From the NCBI RefSeq assembly GCF_000517425.1, contig NZ_CP006569.1:558001-622000 (forward strand): a DNA stretch of 64,000 nt. The letters are read 5' to 3'. Position 1 is the stretch's first letter; the number at the start of each line of letters is the position of its first letter. The notes under the pieces were generated by a model. That model was not told the DNA's origin. It saw only the letters and a list, made by a program, of their open reading frames with translations, and did no database searches. Positions 1-10,102 of the stretch are shown here, piece by piece. The position numbers and the translations under genes are program-made. Source of the DNA: Sodalis praecaptivus (GTDB taxonomy: Bacteria > Pseudomonadota > Gammaproteobacteria > Enterobacterales > Enterobacteriaceae).

Positions 1-14
1 GTGAGTTCGGTTAA
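1..14 (+). CDS. aaeA: AaeA C-terminus (p-hydroxybenzoate efflux fusion protein), partial
   Basis: Only the last codons are in the window: in frame 3 the sequence reads Glu-Phe-Gly-stop (TAA at 12-14), preceded by a partial codon. Escherichia AaeA ends Leu-Arg-Glu-Phe-Gly, as I recall it. The next gene, 14 bases downstream, is aaeB, so this is most likely the 3' end of aaeA, the HlyD-type periplasmic adaptor of the same pump. The assignment rests on three residues plus gene order, so it is tentative. Confidence 0.6.
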
Positions 15-28
15 CCGGTGGCCCGCTG

Positions 29-1987
29 ATGCTGCAACCTCTGTTCTTCCGCTGGCGCTTCGCCTTTAAGCTGACGTTTGCGATTTTGCTGGCGTTGGTC
101 CTCGGCTTTCATTTTCAGCTGCAAACGCCGCGCTGGTCGGTATTGACCGCCGCCATCGTCGCCGCCGGCCCGGCGTTTGCAGCCGGCGGCGAACCGTTCG
201 CGGGCGCGATCCGTCACCGCGGCATGCTGAGGATCATCGGTACCTTTATCGGCTGCCTGGGCGCGCTGGTTATCATTATCCTGACGTTCCGCGCGCCGGT
301 GGTGATGCTGATGTTGAGCTGCCTCTGGGCCGGCCTGTGCATGTGGATTTCCTCGCTGGTAAAGGTGGAAAACTCTTACGCTTTCGGTCTGGCGGGGTAC
401 ACCGCGCTCATTATCATCGTCGGTATCCAGAGCTTCCCGCAAATGACCCCGCAGTATGCCGTTGAGCGGGTGAGCGAAATTGTCCTCGGCATTGTTTGCG
501 CCATCCTGGCCGATATCCTTTTTTCGCCGCGCTCCATCAAGCGCGATATCGATCGCGCGCTGGATACGCTTTTGATCGATCATTATCGACTACTGCAACT
601 GTGCGTGAATAATGCGCCGAAAGAAGAGGTGGACAGCGCCTGGAGCGAGCTGGTGAAAGCCACCAACGTGCTGTCGGGAATGCGCAGCAATCTCATGATG
701 GAGTCGGCCCACTGGCAGCGCAGCAATCAGCGGCTGGTGGCGATAAATACCCTGTCGCTCACGCTGATTACCCAGGCGTGCGAAACCTTTTTGATCTTAC
801 AAAATCACCCTGATTACCTTAAATCCCATTTACTACTGCTGCTGAGCGAGCCGGCCGACACGGTGAGCGCGATTCATCGCCGGATGAAGCTGATGCGCCA
901 GGTGATCGCCGCCACGCCAAGCCGAGATACGCCGCTGACCCTGTATACCTGGGTGGGCAGCGCGACGCGCTATCTGCTGCTGATGAAAGGGGTGAAAAGC
1001 AACAGCCGGATAAGCGGCGTCGAGGCGTCGGTGCTGACCACCCAGCAGGAGGTCACCGCGCCGTCCGCCGAAGGGCGCCACGCGATGATCAACGGTTTGC
1101 GCACCGGTATCGCCACCGCGCTCGGCTGTTTGTTCTGGCTGTGGACCGGTTGGAGCGCCGGCAGCGCCTGTATGGTGATGGTGGCGGTGGTGACGTCGCT
1201 GGCGATGCGGCTGCCTAATCCGCTAATGGTGGCGAAAGACTTCGTTATCGGCATGTCGGCGGCGCTGCCTATTGGCGCGCTGTATTACATGCTTATCATG
1301 CCGTCCACCCAGCAGAGCCTGCTGCTGCTGTGCCTTGCCCTGGGTATTCTGGCGTTTATCATCGGGATTGAAGTACAAAAGCGGCGTTTGGGGACGCTCG
1401 GTACCCTGGCGGGCACTATCAATGTCCTGGTGCTCTCCAACCCAATGTCGTTCAATGTCAGTACCTTCCTCGACAGCGCTATTGGCCAGCTTATCGGTTG
1501 TATTTTGGCGATGCTGGTGATTTTACTGATCCGCGATACCTCGAAGCAGCGCGCGGGACGTATTCTGCTCAATCGCTTCGTTTATGGCGCGGTGTCGGCG
1601 ATGTCCACCAATAAGACCCGCCGGCGGGTCAACCATTTGCCGCTGTTGTATCAGCAGCTTTTTCAACTGATGGCCATCTTTCCGGGCGATGTGGCCAAAT
1701 ATCGCCTGGCGCTGCTGCTGATCGTGGCGCATCAGCGGCTGCGTAGCGCGGATATCCCGGTGAATGAAGATCTCTCGGCCTGGCACCGCCAGATCCGCGC
1801 CACCGCGGATCAGGTGCTGGTGTCGCGCTCTGATCCGCGCCGCAGTCGTAAGTTTGATCAATTACTGACAGAGATGGGCATTTACCGGCACAAGCTTGAG
1901 ACCTATCAAGTCGCGCCGGAGATCATCGAATCGGTAGCGCGCCTGACCGATATCCTCCAACGCTACCGCCACGCCCTGAGCGGCTAG
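29..1987 (+). CDS. aaeB: Aromatic carboxylic acid efflux pump, inner membrane subunit AaeB (FUSC family)
   Basis: The 652-residue protein matches the Escherichia AaeB length (about 655). It shows the FUSC layout: an N-terminal block of membrane helices (about residues 12-165), a cytoplasmic stretch (about 170-350), and a second block of helices (about 355-505) with a soluble tail. AaeB works with the adaptor AaeA to export hydroxylated aromatic acids such as p-hydroxybenzoate from the cytoplasm. The gene starts 14 bases after the end of the presumed aaeA, as in the Escherichia aaeXAB operon. The family is clear, and the exact symbol is supported by the neighbours aaeA and yhcO. A second FUSC pump of a different operon type is at 46082-48163. 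Confidence 0.9.
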   Translation: MLQPLFFRWRFAFKLTFAILLALVLGFHFQLQTPRWSVLTAAIVAAGPAFAAGGEPFAGAIRHRGMLRIIGTFIGCLGALVIIILTFRAPVVMLMLSCLWAGLCMWISSLVKVENSYAFGLAGYTALIIIVGIQSFPQMTPQYAVERVSEIVLGIVCAILADILFSPRSIKRDIDRALDTLLIDHYRLLQLCVNNAPKEEVDSAWSELVKATNVLSGMRSNLMMESAHWQRSNQRLVAINTLSLTLITQACETFLILQNHPDYLKSHLLLLLSEPADTVSAIHRRMKLMRQVIAATPSRDTPLTLYTWVGSATRYLLLMKGVKSNSRISGVEASVLTTQQEVTAPSAEGRHAMINGLRTGIATALGCLFWLWTGWSAGSACMVMVAVVTSLAMRLPNPLMVAKDFVIGMSAALPIGALYYMLIMPSTQQSLLLLCLALGILAFIIGIEVQKRRLGTLGTLAGTINVLVLSNPMSFNVSTFLDSAIGQLIGCILAMLVILLIRDTSKQRAGRILLNRFVYGAVSAMSTNKTRRRVNHLPLLYQQLFQLMAIFPGDVAKYRLALLLIVAHQRLRSADIPVNEDLSAWHRQIRATADQVLVSRSDPRRSRKFDQLLTEMGIYRHKLETYQVAPEIIESVARLTDILQRYRHALSG

Positions 1988-2111
1988 CGCCGGCGCTTCC
2001 CGTAACGTATTTCCTTGCGCCGCGTCCGCGCGAACCCGCCGTCGGCAACTATACTGATAGTTTACAGCGTTTTTTCCCCCCGGCGGGGACCTCTTTGATT
2101 GCGAGGACACC

Positions 2112-3569
2112 ATGACAGACGACACAACGCTCAAGGCCCATACCTTGTTCAACACCGGCTATTTTATCGATGGTCAATGGCACACCTCCGATACCACGTT
2201 CGACGTGGAGAATCCGGCCACCGGCGAGGTGCTAGCCCGGGTCGCCAAAGCGGGTAAAACGGAAACCGTTGCGGCCATCGCCGCGGCGGCGAAGGCTTTT
2301 CCGGCCTGGCGCGCTAAAACCGCTAAAGAACGTTCGGAAATGCTCTACCGCTGGTATCAGCTCATTATGGAAAATCAGGCCTATCTGGCAAAACTGATGA
2401 GCGCCGAGCAGGGGAAACCGGTCAAGGAAGCCGCCGGCGAAGTAGCCTATGCCGCCAGCTTTATTCAGTGGTTCGCCGAGCAGGCCAAGCGGGTCAACGG
2501 TGAGATCATACCGCCCGCCAAGGCCCACTCACGCATTTTCGCCACCCGAGAGCCGGTGGGGGTGGTGGCGGCCATCACGCCGTGGAACTTTCCGCTGGCG
2601 ATGCTCACTCGCAAATTGGGGCCGGCGCTGGCGGCGGGCTGTACGGCGCTTATCAAGCCGGCTAACGCGACCCCGCTGTCGGCGTTCGCGCTGTTGGCGC
2701 TGGCACAGCAGGCCGGGGTGCCGGACGGTGTCCTTAACGGCGTCGCCGGCGATACCCAGGCTATCAGCGATGCCATCATGGCCAGCGGCACGGTGCGCAA
2801 AGTGACGTTCACCGGCTCGACCGAGGTAGGCAAAACCTTGATGCGCAACGCGGCCGGTACGATGAAAAAAATCTCCATGGAGCTGGGTGGCAATGCCCCG
2901 TATATTGTGTTTGACGACGCCGATATCCCGGCGGCAGTGGCGGGCGCCATGGCCAATAAATTCCGTAATGCGGGCCAGGTGTGCGTCAGCGTTAACCGCT
3001 TCTTTATCCAGGACGGCGTGTACGATCGGTTCGTCGCGCAGCTGGCGCAGGAAGTGGAAAAATTGAAAGTGGGTAACGGCGCCGATGAAGGCGTGGTGGT
3101 CGGGCCGCTGATTAACCGCGCCGGCGTGGAAAAGGCCGAGGAGCATGTTAACGATGCGCTGAAAAAGGGCGCGCGCGTGGTCACGGGCGGTAAGCGGCAC
3201 CCGCTGGGCGGCAATTTCTTCCAGCCCACGGTGCTGGCCGATGTCACTGATGATATGCAGCTGGCGCGCGAGGAAACTTTTGGTCCGGTTGCCGCCTGTT
3301 TCCGTTTTGCCGACGAGGAAGAGGCTATTCGGCGCGCCAACGATACCCCTTATGGTCTGGCCGCATACTTTTATACCCGGGATCTGGCGCGGGTGTTTCG
3401 CGTCGCGGCGTCGCTGGAGAGTGGAATGATCGGCATCAACGAATGTGCGGTGTCCACCGAGCTGGGGCCGTTTGGCGGCGTAAAAGAGTCTGGGCTGGGA
3501 CGCGAGGGATCGGTGCTAGGCATGGAGGATTATCTGGAAGTAAAAACGCTGCATATCGGCGGACTTTGA
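2112..3569 (+). CDS. gabD: NADP-dependent succinate-semialdehyde dehydrogenase
   Basis: This is a 485-residue aldehyde dehydrogenase that oxidises succinate semialdehyde to succinate, the last step of 4-aminobutyrate breakdown. Visible family signatures are the TPWNFP motif near residue 158, FTGSTEVGK near 234-242, the catalytic glutamate in MELGGN (Glu257) and the nucleophile in GQVC (Cys291). Length and sequence agree with GabD of enterobacteria. The ATG at 2112 follows a GAGGA Shine-Dalgarno. No gabT or gabP is adjacent. In Escherichia aaeB is followed directly by yhcO, so gabD appears to have been inserted between two otherwise neighbouring genes. A broader succinate/glutarate semialdehyde activity is possible. 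Confidence 0.92.
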   Translation: MTDDTTLKAHTLFNTGYFIDGQWHTSDTTFDVENPATGEVLARVAKAGKTETVAAIAAAAKAFPAWRAKTAKERSEMLYRWYQLIMENQAYLAKLMSAEQGKPVKEAAGEVAYAASFIQWFAEQAKRVNGEIIPPAKAHSRIFATREPVGVVAAITPWNFPLAMLTRKLGPALAAGCTALIKPANATPLSAFALLALAQQAGVPDGVLNGVAGDTQAISDAIMASGTVRKVTFTGSTEVGKTLMRNAAGTMKKISMELGGNAPYIVFDDADIPAAVAGAMANKFRNAGQVCVSVNRFFIQDGVYDRFVAQLAQEVEKLKVGNGADEGVVVGPLINRAGVEKAEEHVNDALKKGARVVTGGKRHPLGGNFFQPTVLADVTDDMQLAREETFGPVAACFRFADEEEAIRRANDTPYGLAAYFYTRDLARVFRVAASLESGMIGINECAVSTELGPFGGVKESGLGREGSVLGMEDYLEVKTLHIGGL

Positions 3570-3653
3570 GGGCGCCGGTGGCCGTCCATGCTGGCGGGCG
3601 GCGCCTAGGCGTCCTGACGGGGGGAATTTAACCGGCTTAGCGGAGAGCGCCTT

Positions 3654-3938
3654 ATGGAGAAAGTATCCTTCGATTTCAATCATATAGCCGACCTGCCGGC
3701 TTTTTATCGCGCTTTTGATCGCCAATTTGCCATCAGCGAACCTTACGACGCCAACCTCGACGGCCTGTGGCGCATGGTCATGCTGCATTTACCGCTGCCG
3801 GTAGAAATTGAATTTTTGCATTTAACCGCGTCGAAAAGACGACGTTTTGGCGCGTTGATACTGCTGTTTGACGAAGCGGAAGAGGAGCTTCAGGGCAAGC
3901 TGCATTTCAATGTGCTTACCGACGGCAGCGGCGCTTGA
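3654..3938 (+). CDS. yhcO: Barstar-like protein YhcO
   Basis: The 94-residue acidic protein resembles barstar, the intracellular inhibitor of the ribonuclease barnase. It has the N-terminal Phe/Ile/Asp pattern, a FYRAFDRQF helix and a LDGLWRMV segment typical of the fold. No barnase-type RNase gene lies nearby, as is also true for Escherichia yhcO, so a toxin-inhibitor role is unproven. The Escherichia homologue lies next to aaeB, and here only gabD separates them. The ATG at 3654 follows the purine-rich GCGGAGAGCG. Confidence 0.85.
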   Translation: MEKVSFDFNHIADLPAFYRAFDRQFAISEPYDANLDGLWRMVMLHLPLPVEIEFLHLTASKRRRFGALILLFDEAEEELQGKLHFNVLTDGSGA

Positions 3939-4239
3939 CGGCATCGCGCGCCGATGGGGGGCACGGCGCCAGAGCGACGTTCGCGGCGCTGATGGCCAAG
4001 ATGGCGGCCCTCGGGCGGCTTAGCGCTCCAATTGCGCTGCGGCGGGTGTGATGCCATCGGCCTGGTGCAAAGACCGGCTATCGATGTGCATAAGACGCGG
4101 CCGGCGTGCAGGGGAATACGAGCGGCGCGCATGCGTTGAGGCGGGCGTGATTGCCATCGCCCTGGGGCGATAAGCGCAAGGCAGACGCGACGAGCATCGG
4201 CCCGCCGGCAACCCAGGCGAGGCGCCCGGTCGCGCGGCG
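3939..4239. other. Intergenic stretch, no gene seen
   Basis: About 300 GC-rich bases lie between the convergent yhcO and darP genes. Reading frames here lack recognisable protein features. I see no strong terminator hairpin with a T-run and no RNA gene. Confidence 0.5.
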
Positions 4240-4788
4240 TTATTCCGCCTCGGCCAGCGTGCGCAGGTATTGATAAAGCTGCCGCGCGGTTTTCGGGGGT
4301 TTGTTGGCCGCCTGCTCTTTCTGGGCGTTGCGCACCAGCGCCCGCAACTGCTGACGGTCGGCCTGCGGATACGTTTCCAGCACATCCGCAATGGCGTCGT
4401 CGCCCTGTGCCAGCAGTTTGTCACGCAGCACCTCCAGCTTATGAAACAAGGTGACCTGCTGATTATGGCGGTTTTTCAGTTTATCCAGCGCCTGCTGGAT
4501 AGGCTCCGGATCCCGGGCGCGCAGCATTTTGCCGATAAGCTGTATTTGGCGGCGCTGGCCTTCGCGCTTGATGCGCTGCGCGAGCGCGATCGCTGCGCGT
4601 AGATCATCGTCCAGCGGGATTTTATCCAGCGCGTTTTTGCCGAGCGACACCAGCTCGACGCCTAATTGTTTCAGCGCCTCGGCGTCGCGCTTGATTTCAC
4701 TCTTGCTGACCCAAATTATCTCGTCCTGCTCATCGTCTTGCGGCTGCGCGGACTGCGGGTCCTGCCACTCTTCAGGCTGTTTATTCAT
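4240..4788 (-). CDS. darP: Ribosome-associated protein DarP/YjgA (50S assembly factor)
   Basis: This 182-residue, highly charged, helical protein has the family length. The DUF615 pattern is clear: an acidic N-terminus ([20 protein letters not shown]), the [15 protein letters not shown] segment and a [13 protein letters not shown] motif near residues 98-109. DarP (YjgA) binds pre-50S particles and helps peptidyl transferase centre maturation. It is transcribed away from pmbA, as in Escherichia where yjgA and pmbA are divergent neighbours. The name DarP is unrelated to the darobactin genes at the other end of the window. Confidence 0.93.
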   Translation of the reverse strand: MNKQPEEWQDPQSAQPQDDEQDEIIWVSKSEIKRDAEALKQLGVELVSLGKNALDKIPLDDDLRAAIALAQRIKREGQRRQIQLIGKMLRARDPEPIQQALDKLKNRHNQQVTLFHKLEVLRDKLLAQGDDAIADVLETYPQADRQQLRALVRNAQKEQAANKPPKTARQLYQYLRTLAEAE

Positions 4789-5131
4789 AGGGGTTCCTTA
4801 AAAAGAGGCTCATCCTAGCAGGTTGCTTCGGATGATCAATGGCATTATTTCACCGCGCCACGCCAAAACGCCGTTTATTCCCACACCCCTTCGGCGGGAG
4901 AGGCGGAAACGCGCTACGGAGTGCGCGCCGCGGCGGCTAGCGCGGGCACCCTTCGCGCAACGAGGAAGGCGCGTTAGCGCGCGATCCCCGTGGGTCTTCG
5001 TGCATACAGTGCCAAATGCATTACGGACTGTTAGACTGAAGACATGATGCAACAGCGGTTTCAGATTGGCTGACCGTATAATCCGATTTTGCCGGGCGTG
5101 CGGCGAGATCCCTTCTAGCGGATAATGCTCT
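4789..5131. promoter_or_regulatory. Divergent intergenic region darP/pmbA
   Basis: About 340 bases separate the divergent darP and pmbA starts and should hold both promoters. I see no clear operator. The ORFs that overlap it on either strand have no recognisable features. Confidence 0.5.
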
Positions 5132-6490
5132 ATGAATAATAGCGGAACCATGAATTTAGTCACCCAGGTCGCCCAGCAACGCACACTTTTGGAAAACGCG
5201 GTCGCACAGGCGCTGGAACTGGCGCACGCCGGGTCGGACGCGGCGGAAGTGGCGGTGACCAAAACCACCGGTATCGGCATTAGCACCCGCTATGGCGAGG
5301 TGGAAAATGTCGAGTTCAACAGCGATGGCGCCTTGGGGATAACCGTTTATTATCAGCAGCGCAAAGGCAGCGCCTCCTCCACCGATCTAAGTCAGGACGC
5401 CATTGCCCGCACCGTCGCCGCCGCGCTGGATATTGCGCGGTACACGTCGCCCGATCCCGCCTCGGGACCCGCGGAAAAAACGCTGTTGGCGTTTGAGGCG
5501 CCGGATCTCGATTTGTTCCACCCCGCCGAGCTTGACGCCGAGCGCGGAATAGCCCTGGCCGCGGCGGCGGAACGGACGGCCCTCGACAGCGATAAACGCA
5601 TCACCCATACCGAAGGGGGCAGTTTCAATAGCCATTTCAGCACTCGCGTCTTTGGTAATAGCCACGGCATGCTGCAAAGCTACAGCAGCAGCCGTCACTC
5701 TCTCTCCTGCAGCGTCATAGCGGAAAGCGGCGGCGATATGGAACGTAATTACGCCTATACCCTCGGCCGCGCCTTCGACGATTTGCGCTCGCCGCAATGG
5801 GTGGGGGAGGAGTGCGCGCGCCGCACGCTGGCGCACCTTAATCCGCGCAAGCTGCCGACCATGGAGGCGCCGGTATTGTTTGCCGCCGAGGTGGCAACCG
5901 GTCTGTTTGGGCATTTGGTGGGGGCCATCAGCGGTGGTAATGTCTATCGCAAGTCCACTTTCCTGCTCGATTCACTGGGTAAGGCTATCCTGCCCGATTG
6001 GCTGTCTATCCACGAATGTCCCCACCTGCTAAAGGGGCTGGCGTCGTCTCCGTTTGACAGCGAAGGCGTGAAGACCTGCGATCGGGCCATCGTCCAGGAT
6101 GGCGTGCTCAATACCTGGCTGCTTGGCAGTTATGCGGCGCGCAAGCTGGGCCTTGAAAGCACGGGCCACGCCGGCGGGATACACAATTGGCGCATCTCCC
6201 ATCAGGGGGTGGATTTCGCCGGGCTACTGAAACAAATGGGACGCGGGTTGGTGGTGACGGAACTGATGGGGCAAGGGGTGAGCGCGATCACCGGCGACTA
6301 TTCCCGCGGCGCCGCCGGCTTCTGGGTGGAAAACGGCGAGATACAATATCCGGTCAGCGAGATAACCATTGCCGGTAACCTGCGCGAGATGCTGCGCAAT
6401 ATCGTCAGCATCGGCAGCGATACCGAAACGCGCAGTAATATCCAATGCGGCTCGGTGCTGCTGTCGGCGATGAAAATCGCCGGCCAGTGA
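5132..6490 (+). CDS. pmbA: Metalloprotease subunit PmbA/TldE
   Basis: The 452-residue protein aligns along its whole length with Escherichia PmbA (450 residues), including [49 protein letters not shown] and the C-terminal [18 protein letters not shown]. PmbA pairs with TldD. The complex degrades unfolded peptides, matures microcin B17 and acts on the CcdA antitoxin. TldD carries the zinc site and PmbA is the non-catalytic partner; tldD is not in the window. The start at 5132 gives the family length, and an internal ATG at 5150 is an alternative. Confidence 0.95.
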   Translation: MNNSGTMNLVTQVAQQRTLLENAVAQALELAHAGSDAAEVAVTKTTGIGISTRYGEVENVEFNSDGALGITVYYQQRKGSASSTDLSQDAIARTVAAALDIARYTSPDPASGPAEKTLLAFEAPDLDLFHPAELDAERGIALAAAAERTALDSDKRITHTEGGSFNSHFSTRVFGNSHGMLQSYSSSRHSLSCSVIAESGGDMERNYAYTLGRAFDDLRSPQWVGEECARRTLAHLNPRKLPTMEAPVLFAAEVATGLFGHLVGAISGGNVYRKSTFLLDSLGKAILPDWLSIHECPHLLKGLASSPFDSEGVKTCDRAIVQDGVLNTWLLGSYAARKLGLESTGHAGGIHNWRISHQGVDFAGLLKQMGRGLVVTELMGQGVSAITGDYSRGAAGFWVENGEIQYPVSEITIAGNLREMLRNIVSIGSDTETRSNIQCGSVLLSAMKIAGQ

Positions 6491-6604
6491 TGATGAATTC
6501 TCATCCCTGATGACGCGTGACGGGGGCGGATGGACGTCAGGCGCCGATGATGATGATCGCTGGCCAATGCTCCAATCATTGACCATTTCACCTGTTAACA
6601 ATGG

Positions 6605-7018
6605 ATGCTTACCATGAACTTTGCCGCCGGTATGAAAAGGTTGTCCTCCGCACTATTACCGCTTCTGGCCGTTCTGTTGACCGCACCGGCGACGGCGCGC
6701 GATTTGAGCGAGGATATGGATATGATCGCCGCAAACTACAGTGCGGTGCTCCATGCCGATAATCCTGACACCTTGAAGCAGGCGCTGGCGGATATGCACG
6801 CCGCGGCAAAAGATGCCCGTGAAGCGACGCCGCCGAAATTGCGCGGGCAGGCGCCGGATAGCCCGCAAATGCAGGACTATCGTCGGGGGATCGATACGCT
6901 GTTAGGGCAAATCGAGCAGGCGCAAACGCGGGTCGACCGCGGCGATGTACAGGGGGCGAAGCAGATCGCGGGCCAGTTCAAGCAGACCCGCGATGAGAAC
7001 CACGCCAAATTTCGCTAG
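6605..7018 (+). CDS. cybC: Periplasmic cytochrome b562
   Basis: This is a 137-residue pre-protein with a signal peptide (cleavage likely after TAPATA) and a four-helix-bundle mature domain. The two axial haem ligands of cytochrome b562 are kept: the Met in DLSEDM near the mature N-terminus and the His in the C-terminal motif DENHAKFR. The ATPPKL-PDSPQM-DYRRG block also matches. It is a small soluble periplasmic haem protein with no settled physiological role. The start is uncertain, since ATGs at 6605, 6614 and 6632 are all in frame. The last gives the most typical signal peptide. Its place after pmbA matches Escherichia. Confidence 0.9.
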   Translation: MLTMNFAAGMKRLSSALLPLLAVLLTAPATARDLSEDMDMIAANYSAVLHADNPDTLKQALADMHAAAKDAREATPPKLRGQAPDSPQMQDYRRGIDTLLGQIEQAQTRVDRGDVQGAKQIAGQFKQTRDENHAKFR

Positions 7019-7033
7019 CGCCGGCGGGGCGCG

Positions 7034-7951
7034 TTACCCGCGGTTTTGCTGATATACCGACAGGTGCGTCCATACCGCACTTATCAGCGGAACGGGCAGG
7101 CCGGCGCGGTCGGCGCGGGCTTTGAGATCGCCGATGATCTGATCCGCCTCCACGGCGTTGCCGGCTATCAGATCCCGATATAGGGAGGAGGTCATGGGCG
7201 ATCCCTGCTGGGTCAGCAGGGCGGTGGTCTCTGCGATAACCTCATCACGCCGCCGGTAGCCGCCGGCCTCTGCGACCGACGCCACCTCTTCTATCAGCGC
7301 GCGAGCGAAAGCTTCGCCGCCGGGCGCCGCCGCGACCTGGCCGATGGTGCCGCGCATCAGGCAAGTAATGCCGCCCAGGCTCGAAAGTAATATCCACTTT
7401 TCCCACAGCGCGGTGGTGATTGACGGTGCGGCGCAGGCGTCAAAACCGGCGTTGCGCAGTGCCGCATCGATACGCGCCAGCCGCGCGGAGCGACTATCGT
7501 CCAGTTCGCCGTAAAATAGCTGGTGCGGCGGGGTAAAATGCACAATGCGGCCCTGCGCGTCCAGCGTAGCGGCGATTTTGCACACGCCGCCCATGACCGC
7601 CTCGGCGCCAAAGCGTTCACGCAGGCGCGCCAGATGCCCCATGCCGTTGAGCAGGGGCACGATAGCCGTTTCCGGGCCAACGGCGGGGGCGATATCCTCC
7701 ATGGCCGCCGCCAGCGAAAAGGCTTTCACCGTCAACAGGATCACATCGTAGTGGTCCGCCAGGTCGCCGGCCTCAACAAGCGTGGGCCGCAGCACCACAT
7801 CGCCGCAGGGACTGATAATTTGCAGACCGTGTTGGCGCAATGTCTGCGCCCGCGTCCGTCGCACCAAAAAGGTCACGTCGCGTCCGGCCTCGGCCAGACG
7901 GCCGCCGAAATACCCGCCGGTCGCGCCGGCGCCCACTACTAATATGCGCAT
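7034..7951 (-). CDS. 2-dehydropantoate 2-reductase family (PanE/ApbA-like)
   Basis: This 305-residue protein has an N-terminal Rossmann fold signature GAGATGGYFGG for NADP(H), then TVKAFSL and PLLNGMGH segments and the C-terminal helical domain of ketopantoate reductases. Enzymes of this family reduce 2-dehydropantoate to pantoate in coenzyme A synthesis. However, this protein differs at its N-terminus from enterobacterial PanE (GCGALGQ-type) and may be a paralogue acting on another 2-keto acid. I chose the ATG at 7951, preceded by AAGGTGAGG; a GTG three codons upstream is also possible. It converges with cybC. Confidence 0.85.
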   Translation of the reverse strand: MRILVVGAGATGGYFGGRLAEAGRDVTFLVRRTRAQTLRQHGLQIISPCGDVVLRPTLVEAGDLADHYDVILLTVKAFSLAAAMEDIAPAVGPETAIVPLLNGMGHLARLRERFGAEAVMGGVCKIAATLDAQGRIVHFTPPHQLFYGELDDSRSARLARIDAALRNAGFDACAAPSITTALWEKWILLSSLGGITCLMRGTIGQVAAAPGGEAFARALIEEVASVAEAGGYRRRDEVIAETTALLTQQGSPMTSSLYRDLIAGNAVEADQIIGDLKARADRAGLPVPLISAVWTHLSVYQQNRG

Positions 7952-8082
7952 TGCCCTCACCTTTACGAGCTGGAAAAAAGCGTCCAGACGCCGAATTCGC
8001 CGTTGCAGTGGTTCCTAACATAAAGGGATAACGTCCGTATCGCAACCGCGGGCACCTGGCTAGCGCCCGCGGCGCGACGGCG

Positions 8083-9912
8083 CTAGGGCTGCCACAGCGG
8101 ATCTTTACCGTCGAGCTTGCGGTCAAGGAAAAAGGCGGCGCTTATCAGCGCCAGATGGGTTAGCGCCTGCGGCGTATTGCCGAGGGCATAGCCGCGACGG
8201 TCAAATTCCTCCGCATACAGGCCCAGCGGGTTGGCGTAGCGCAGCAGCTTTTCAAATTCAAAGTGCGCTTCGCTCAAACGCCCGGCGCGCGCCAGGCATT
8301 CCACATACCAAAACGAGCAGGCGGCAAAGGCCCCTTCTTCCCCCTCCAGGGGGTCAGCGGGCGTCTCCTCGGCGATATAGCGTCGCACCAGGCCATCATG
8401 CACCAGATGGGCGCGAATGGCGTCCAGGGTTGCCAACCACTCGGGGTCGGTGGCGCTAACAAAGCGGAAAAGCGGCATTAGCAGCATTGAGGCGTCCAGA
8501 TCTTTACCGTGGCGCGTAGCGGTGAAATGGCCGAGCTCCGGATTCCAGAAGTTTGACCAAATATCCTCGCGGATGGCGGCGCGGGCTTTGTCCCAACGGC
8601 CATAGGGCATCGACAGCGATCGTTTCATGCCAAGGCGCAGGGCGCGGTCCAGCGCCACCCAACACATTAAGCGCGAATGGAGAAAATGCTGCGGTTCGCC
8701 GCGCATTTCCCAAATACCCGCATCCGCCTGCTGCCAGCAATCGCACACATGGTTGACGGTATTCACTACGTGTTGCCAACCCTGGTGCGGGATTGCATCG
8801 CCGTATTTATTGGCCAGATAGATGGCGTCCATCAGTTCGCCATAGATATCCAACTGCCGCTGGCGGTAAGCCTGATTACCGATGCGTACCGGCCGGGCGC
8901 CGCCATAGCCGGTCAGGTGAGGTAAATCGGCTTCCGGCAGTTCGGTGCCGCTGTCGAGACGGTAAACCACCTGCAATTTTTCCGGATCAAAACGGCTGTT
9001 GGCCATACACCGGCCGACCCAGCGGTTGAACGCTTTCGCCTCATCGGTATAGCCCAGCCGCATGAGGGCATAGACGCTAAACGAGGCGTCGCGCAGCCAT
9101 GAGGCGCGATAATCCCAGTTGCGTTCGCCTCCCGGCGTCTCCGGCAGGCCGAAGGTGGCGGCGGCGGCGATCGAGCCGTGCCGGGCGGAGGTAAGCAATT
9201 TCAGCGCCAGCGCCGAGCGGTTTACCATTTCCCGCCAGCGGCCGCGGTAATTACTATGCGCCGACCAACGCTGCCAATAGTGCAGCGTTTCGGCGAATAA
9301 GACGTCGGTATGATCCACCGCCACCCGGTCGTCGTCGGCACCGCCGAAAACAAATATCGCCTGCTCGCCCGGCCCGAGCGTAAAGGTCGCTGCCGCGGCG
9401 TGATCTTCACATTCCAGCGCAACGTTGGCAGCCAGCCGCAGCGACGGCTGACCTTGGGTGACAAAGGTTACCGCGCCATCGTTTAACGTGGCATCAGGTC
9501 GGGCGCGCGCATAGTCTGGCATCGGCGCGCAGCGCATGCGCCAGCTGACGCGACCCTTCAATACCTGTAACCGGCGGATAATCAGCGGTAAACGCTCCAG
9601 ATCGTCGCTAATCGGCATATAATCCGTGACTTCCGCGACCCCCTGCTGCGACAGCCAGCGGGTTTGCAGGATATTGGTGTCCGGCAGGTACAGCTGTTGT
9701 AGCCGCGCGTCGGGCCAGTCCGGTTGTAAACTGAACAGGCCGGCTTGCTCGCTATCCAATAGCGCGACGAAAACCGACGGGCTGTCGAGATCGGGCCAGC
9801 AGAAATAGTCGATGGTGGCGTCGCGCGCCACCAGCGCAGCGGAACGCAAGTCGCCGATAATGCCGCGATCGCCAATATTGCGGGTAATGCCGGGTTTGGG
9901 TAAATCCGTCAT
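8083..9912 (-). CDS. Glycoside hydrolase family 15 protein (glucoamylase/trehalase-like)
   Basis: The 609-residue protein has an N-terminal beta-sandwich domain (about 1-220) with IGDRGIIGDLRSAALVARDATIDYFCWPDLDSP-type motifs. An (alpha/alpha)6 barrel follows, with the GH15 signature NWDYRASWLRDASF near residue 265, where the substrate-binding Trp-Leu-Arg-Asp sits. An E-E-G-AFAACSFWY segment near the end supplies the likely catalytic base. Bacterial proteins of this type hydrolyse alpha-glucans or trehalose. There is no signal peptide, so it is cytoplasmic. No trehalose or glycogen genes are adjacent, so the substrate is unknown. Confidence 0.9.
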   Translation of the reverse strand: MTDLPKPGITRNIGDRGIIGDLRSAALVARDATIDYFCWPDLDSPSVFVALLDSEQAGLFSLQPDWPDARLQQLYLPDTNILQTRWLSQQGVAEVTDYMPISDDLERLPLIIRRLQVLKGRVSWRMRCAPMPDYARARPDATLNDGAVTFVTQGQPSLRLAANVALECEDHAAAATFTLGPGEQAIFVFGGADDDRVAVDHTDVLFAETLHYWQRWSAHSNYRGRWREMVNRSALALKLLTSARHGSIAAAATFGLPETPGGERNWDYRASWLRDASFSVYALMRLGYTDEAKAFNRWVGRCMANSRFDPEKLQVVYRLDSGTELPEADLPHLTGYGGARPVRIGNQAYRQRQLDIYGELMDAIYLANKYGDAIPHQGWQHVVNTVNHVCDCWQQADAGIWEMRGEPQHFLHSRLMCWVALDRALRLGMKRSLSMPYGRWDKARAAIREDIWSNFWNPELGHFTATRHGKDLDASMLLMPLFRFVSATDPEWLATLDAIRAHLVHDGLVRRYIAEETPADPLEGEEGAFAACSFWYVECLARAGRLSEAHFEFEKLLRYANPLGLYAEEFDRRGYALGNTPQALTHLALISAAFFLDRKLDGKDPLWQP

Positions 9913-10102
9913 AAGGGCGCTTTCCTTCCAGCGGATCGGTAATCAATGACTTCTTAGTGTAGCTGACGCGCGTTAAGGGCCGGGCACGGGCGCTGACAAA
10001 ACGCACAAGCGGCCACAAATTCATGCAACCCGGCCGGGCGTGTTTCTTACCTAGTACTGCGGCGACGTTTGCTCCCATGCTCGGCGGCGGCCTGCGGGCT
10101 TG

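Noticed and set aside
2465-3340. Minus-strand ORF of 291 codons inside gabD
   Set aside because: It is the antisense shadow of a well-supported gene in GC-rich DNA, with no protein features of its own.
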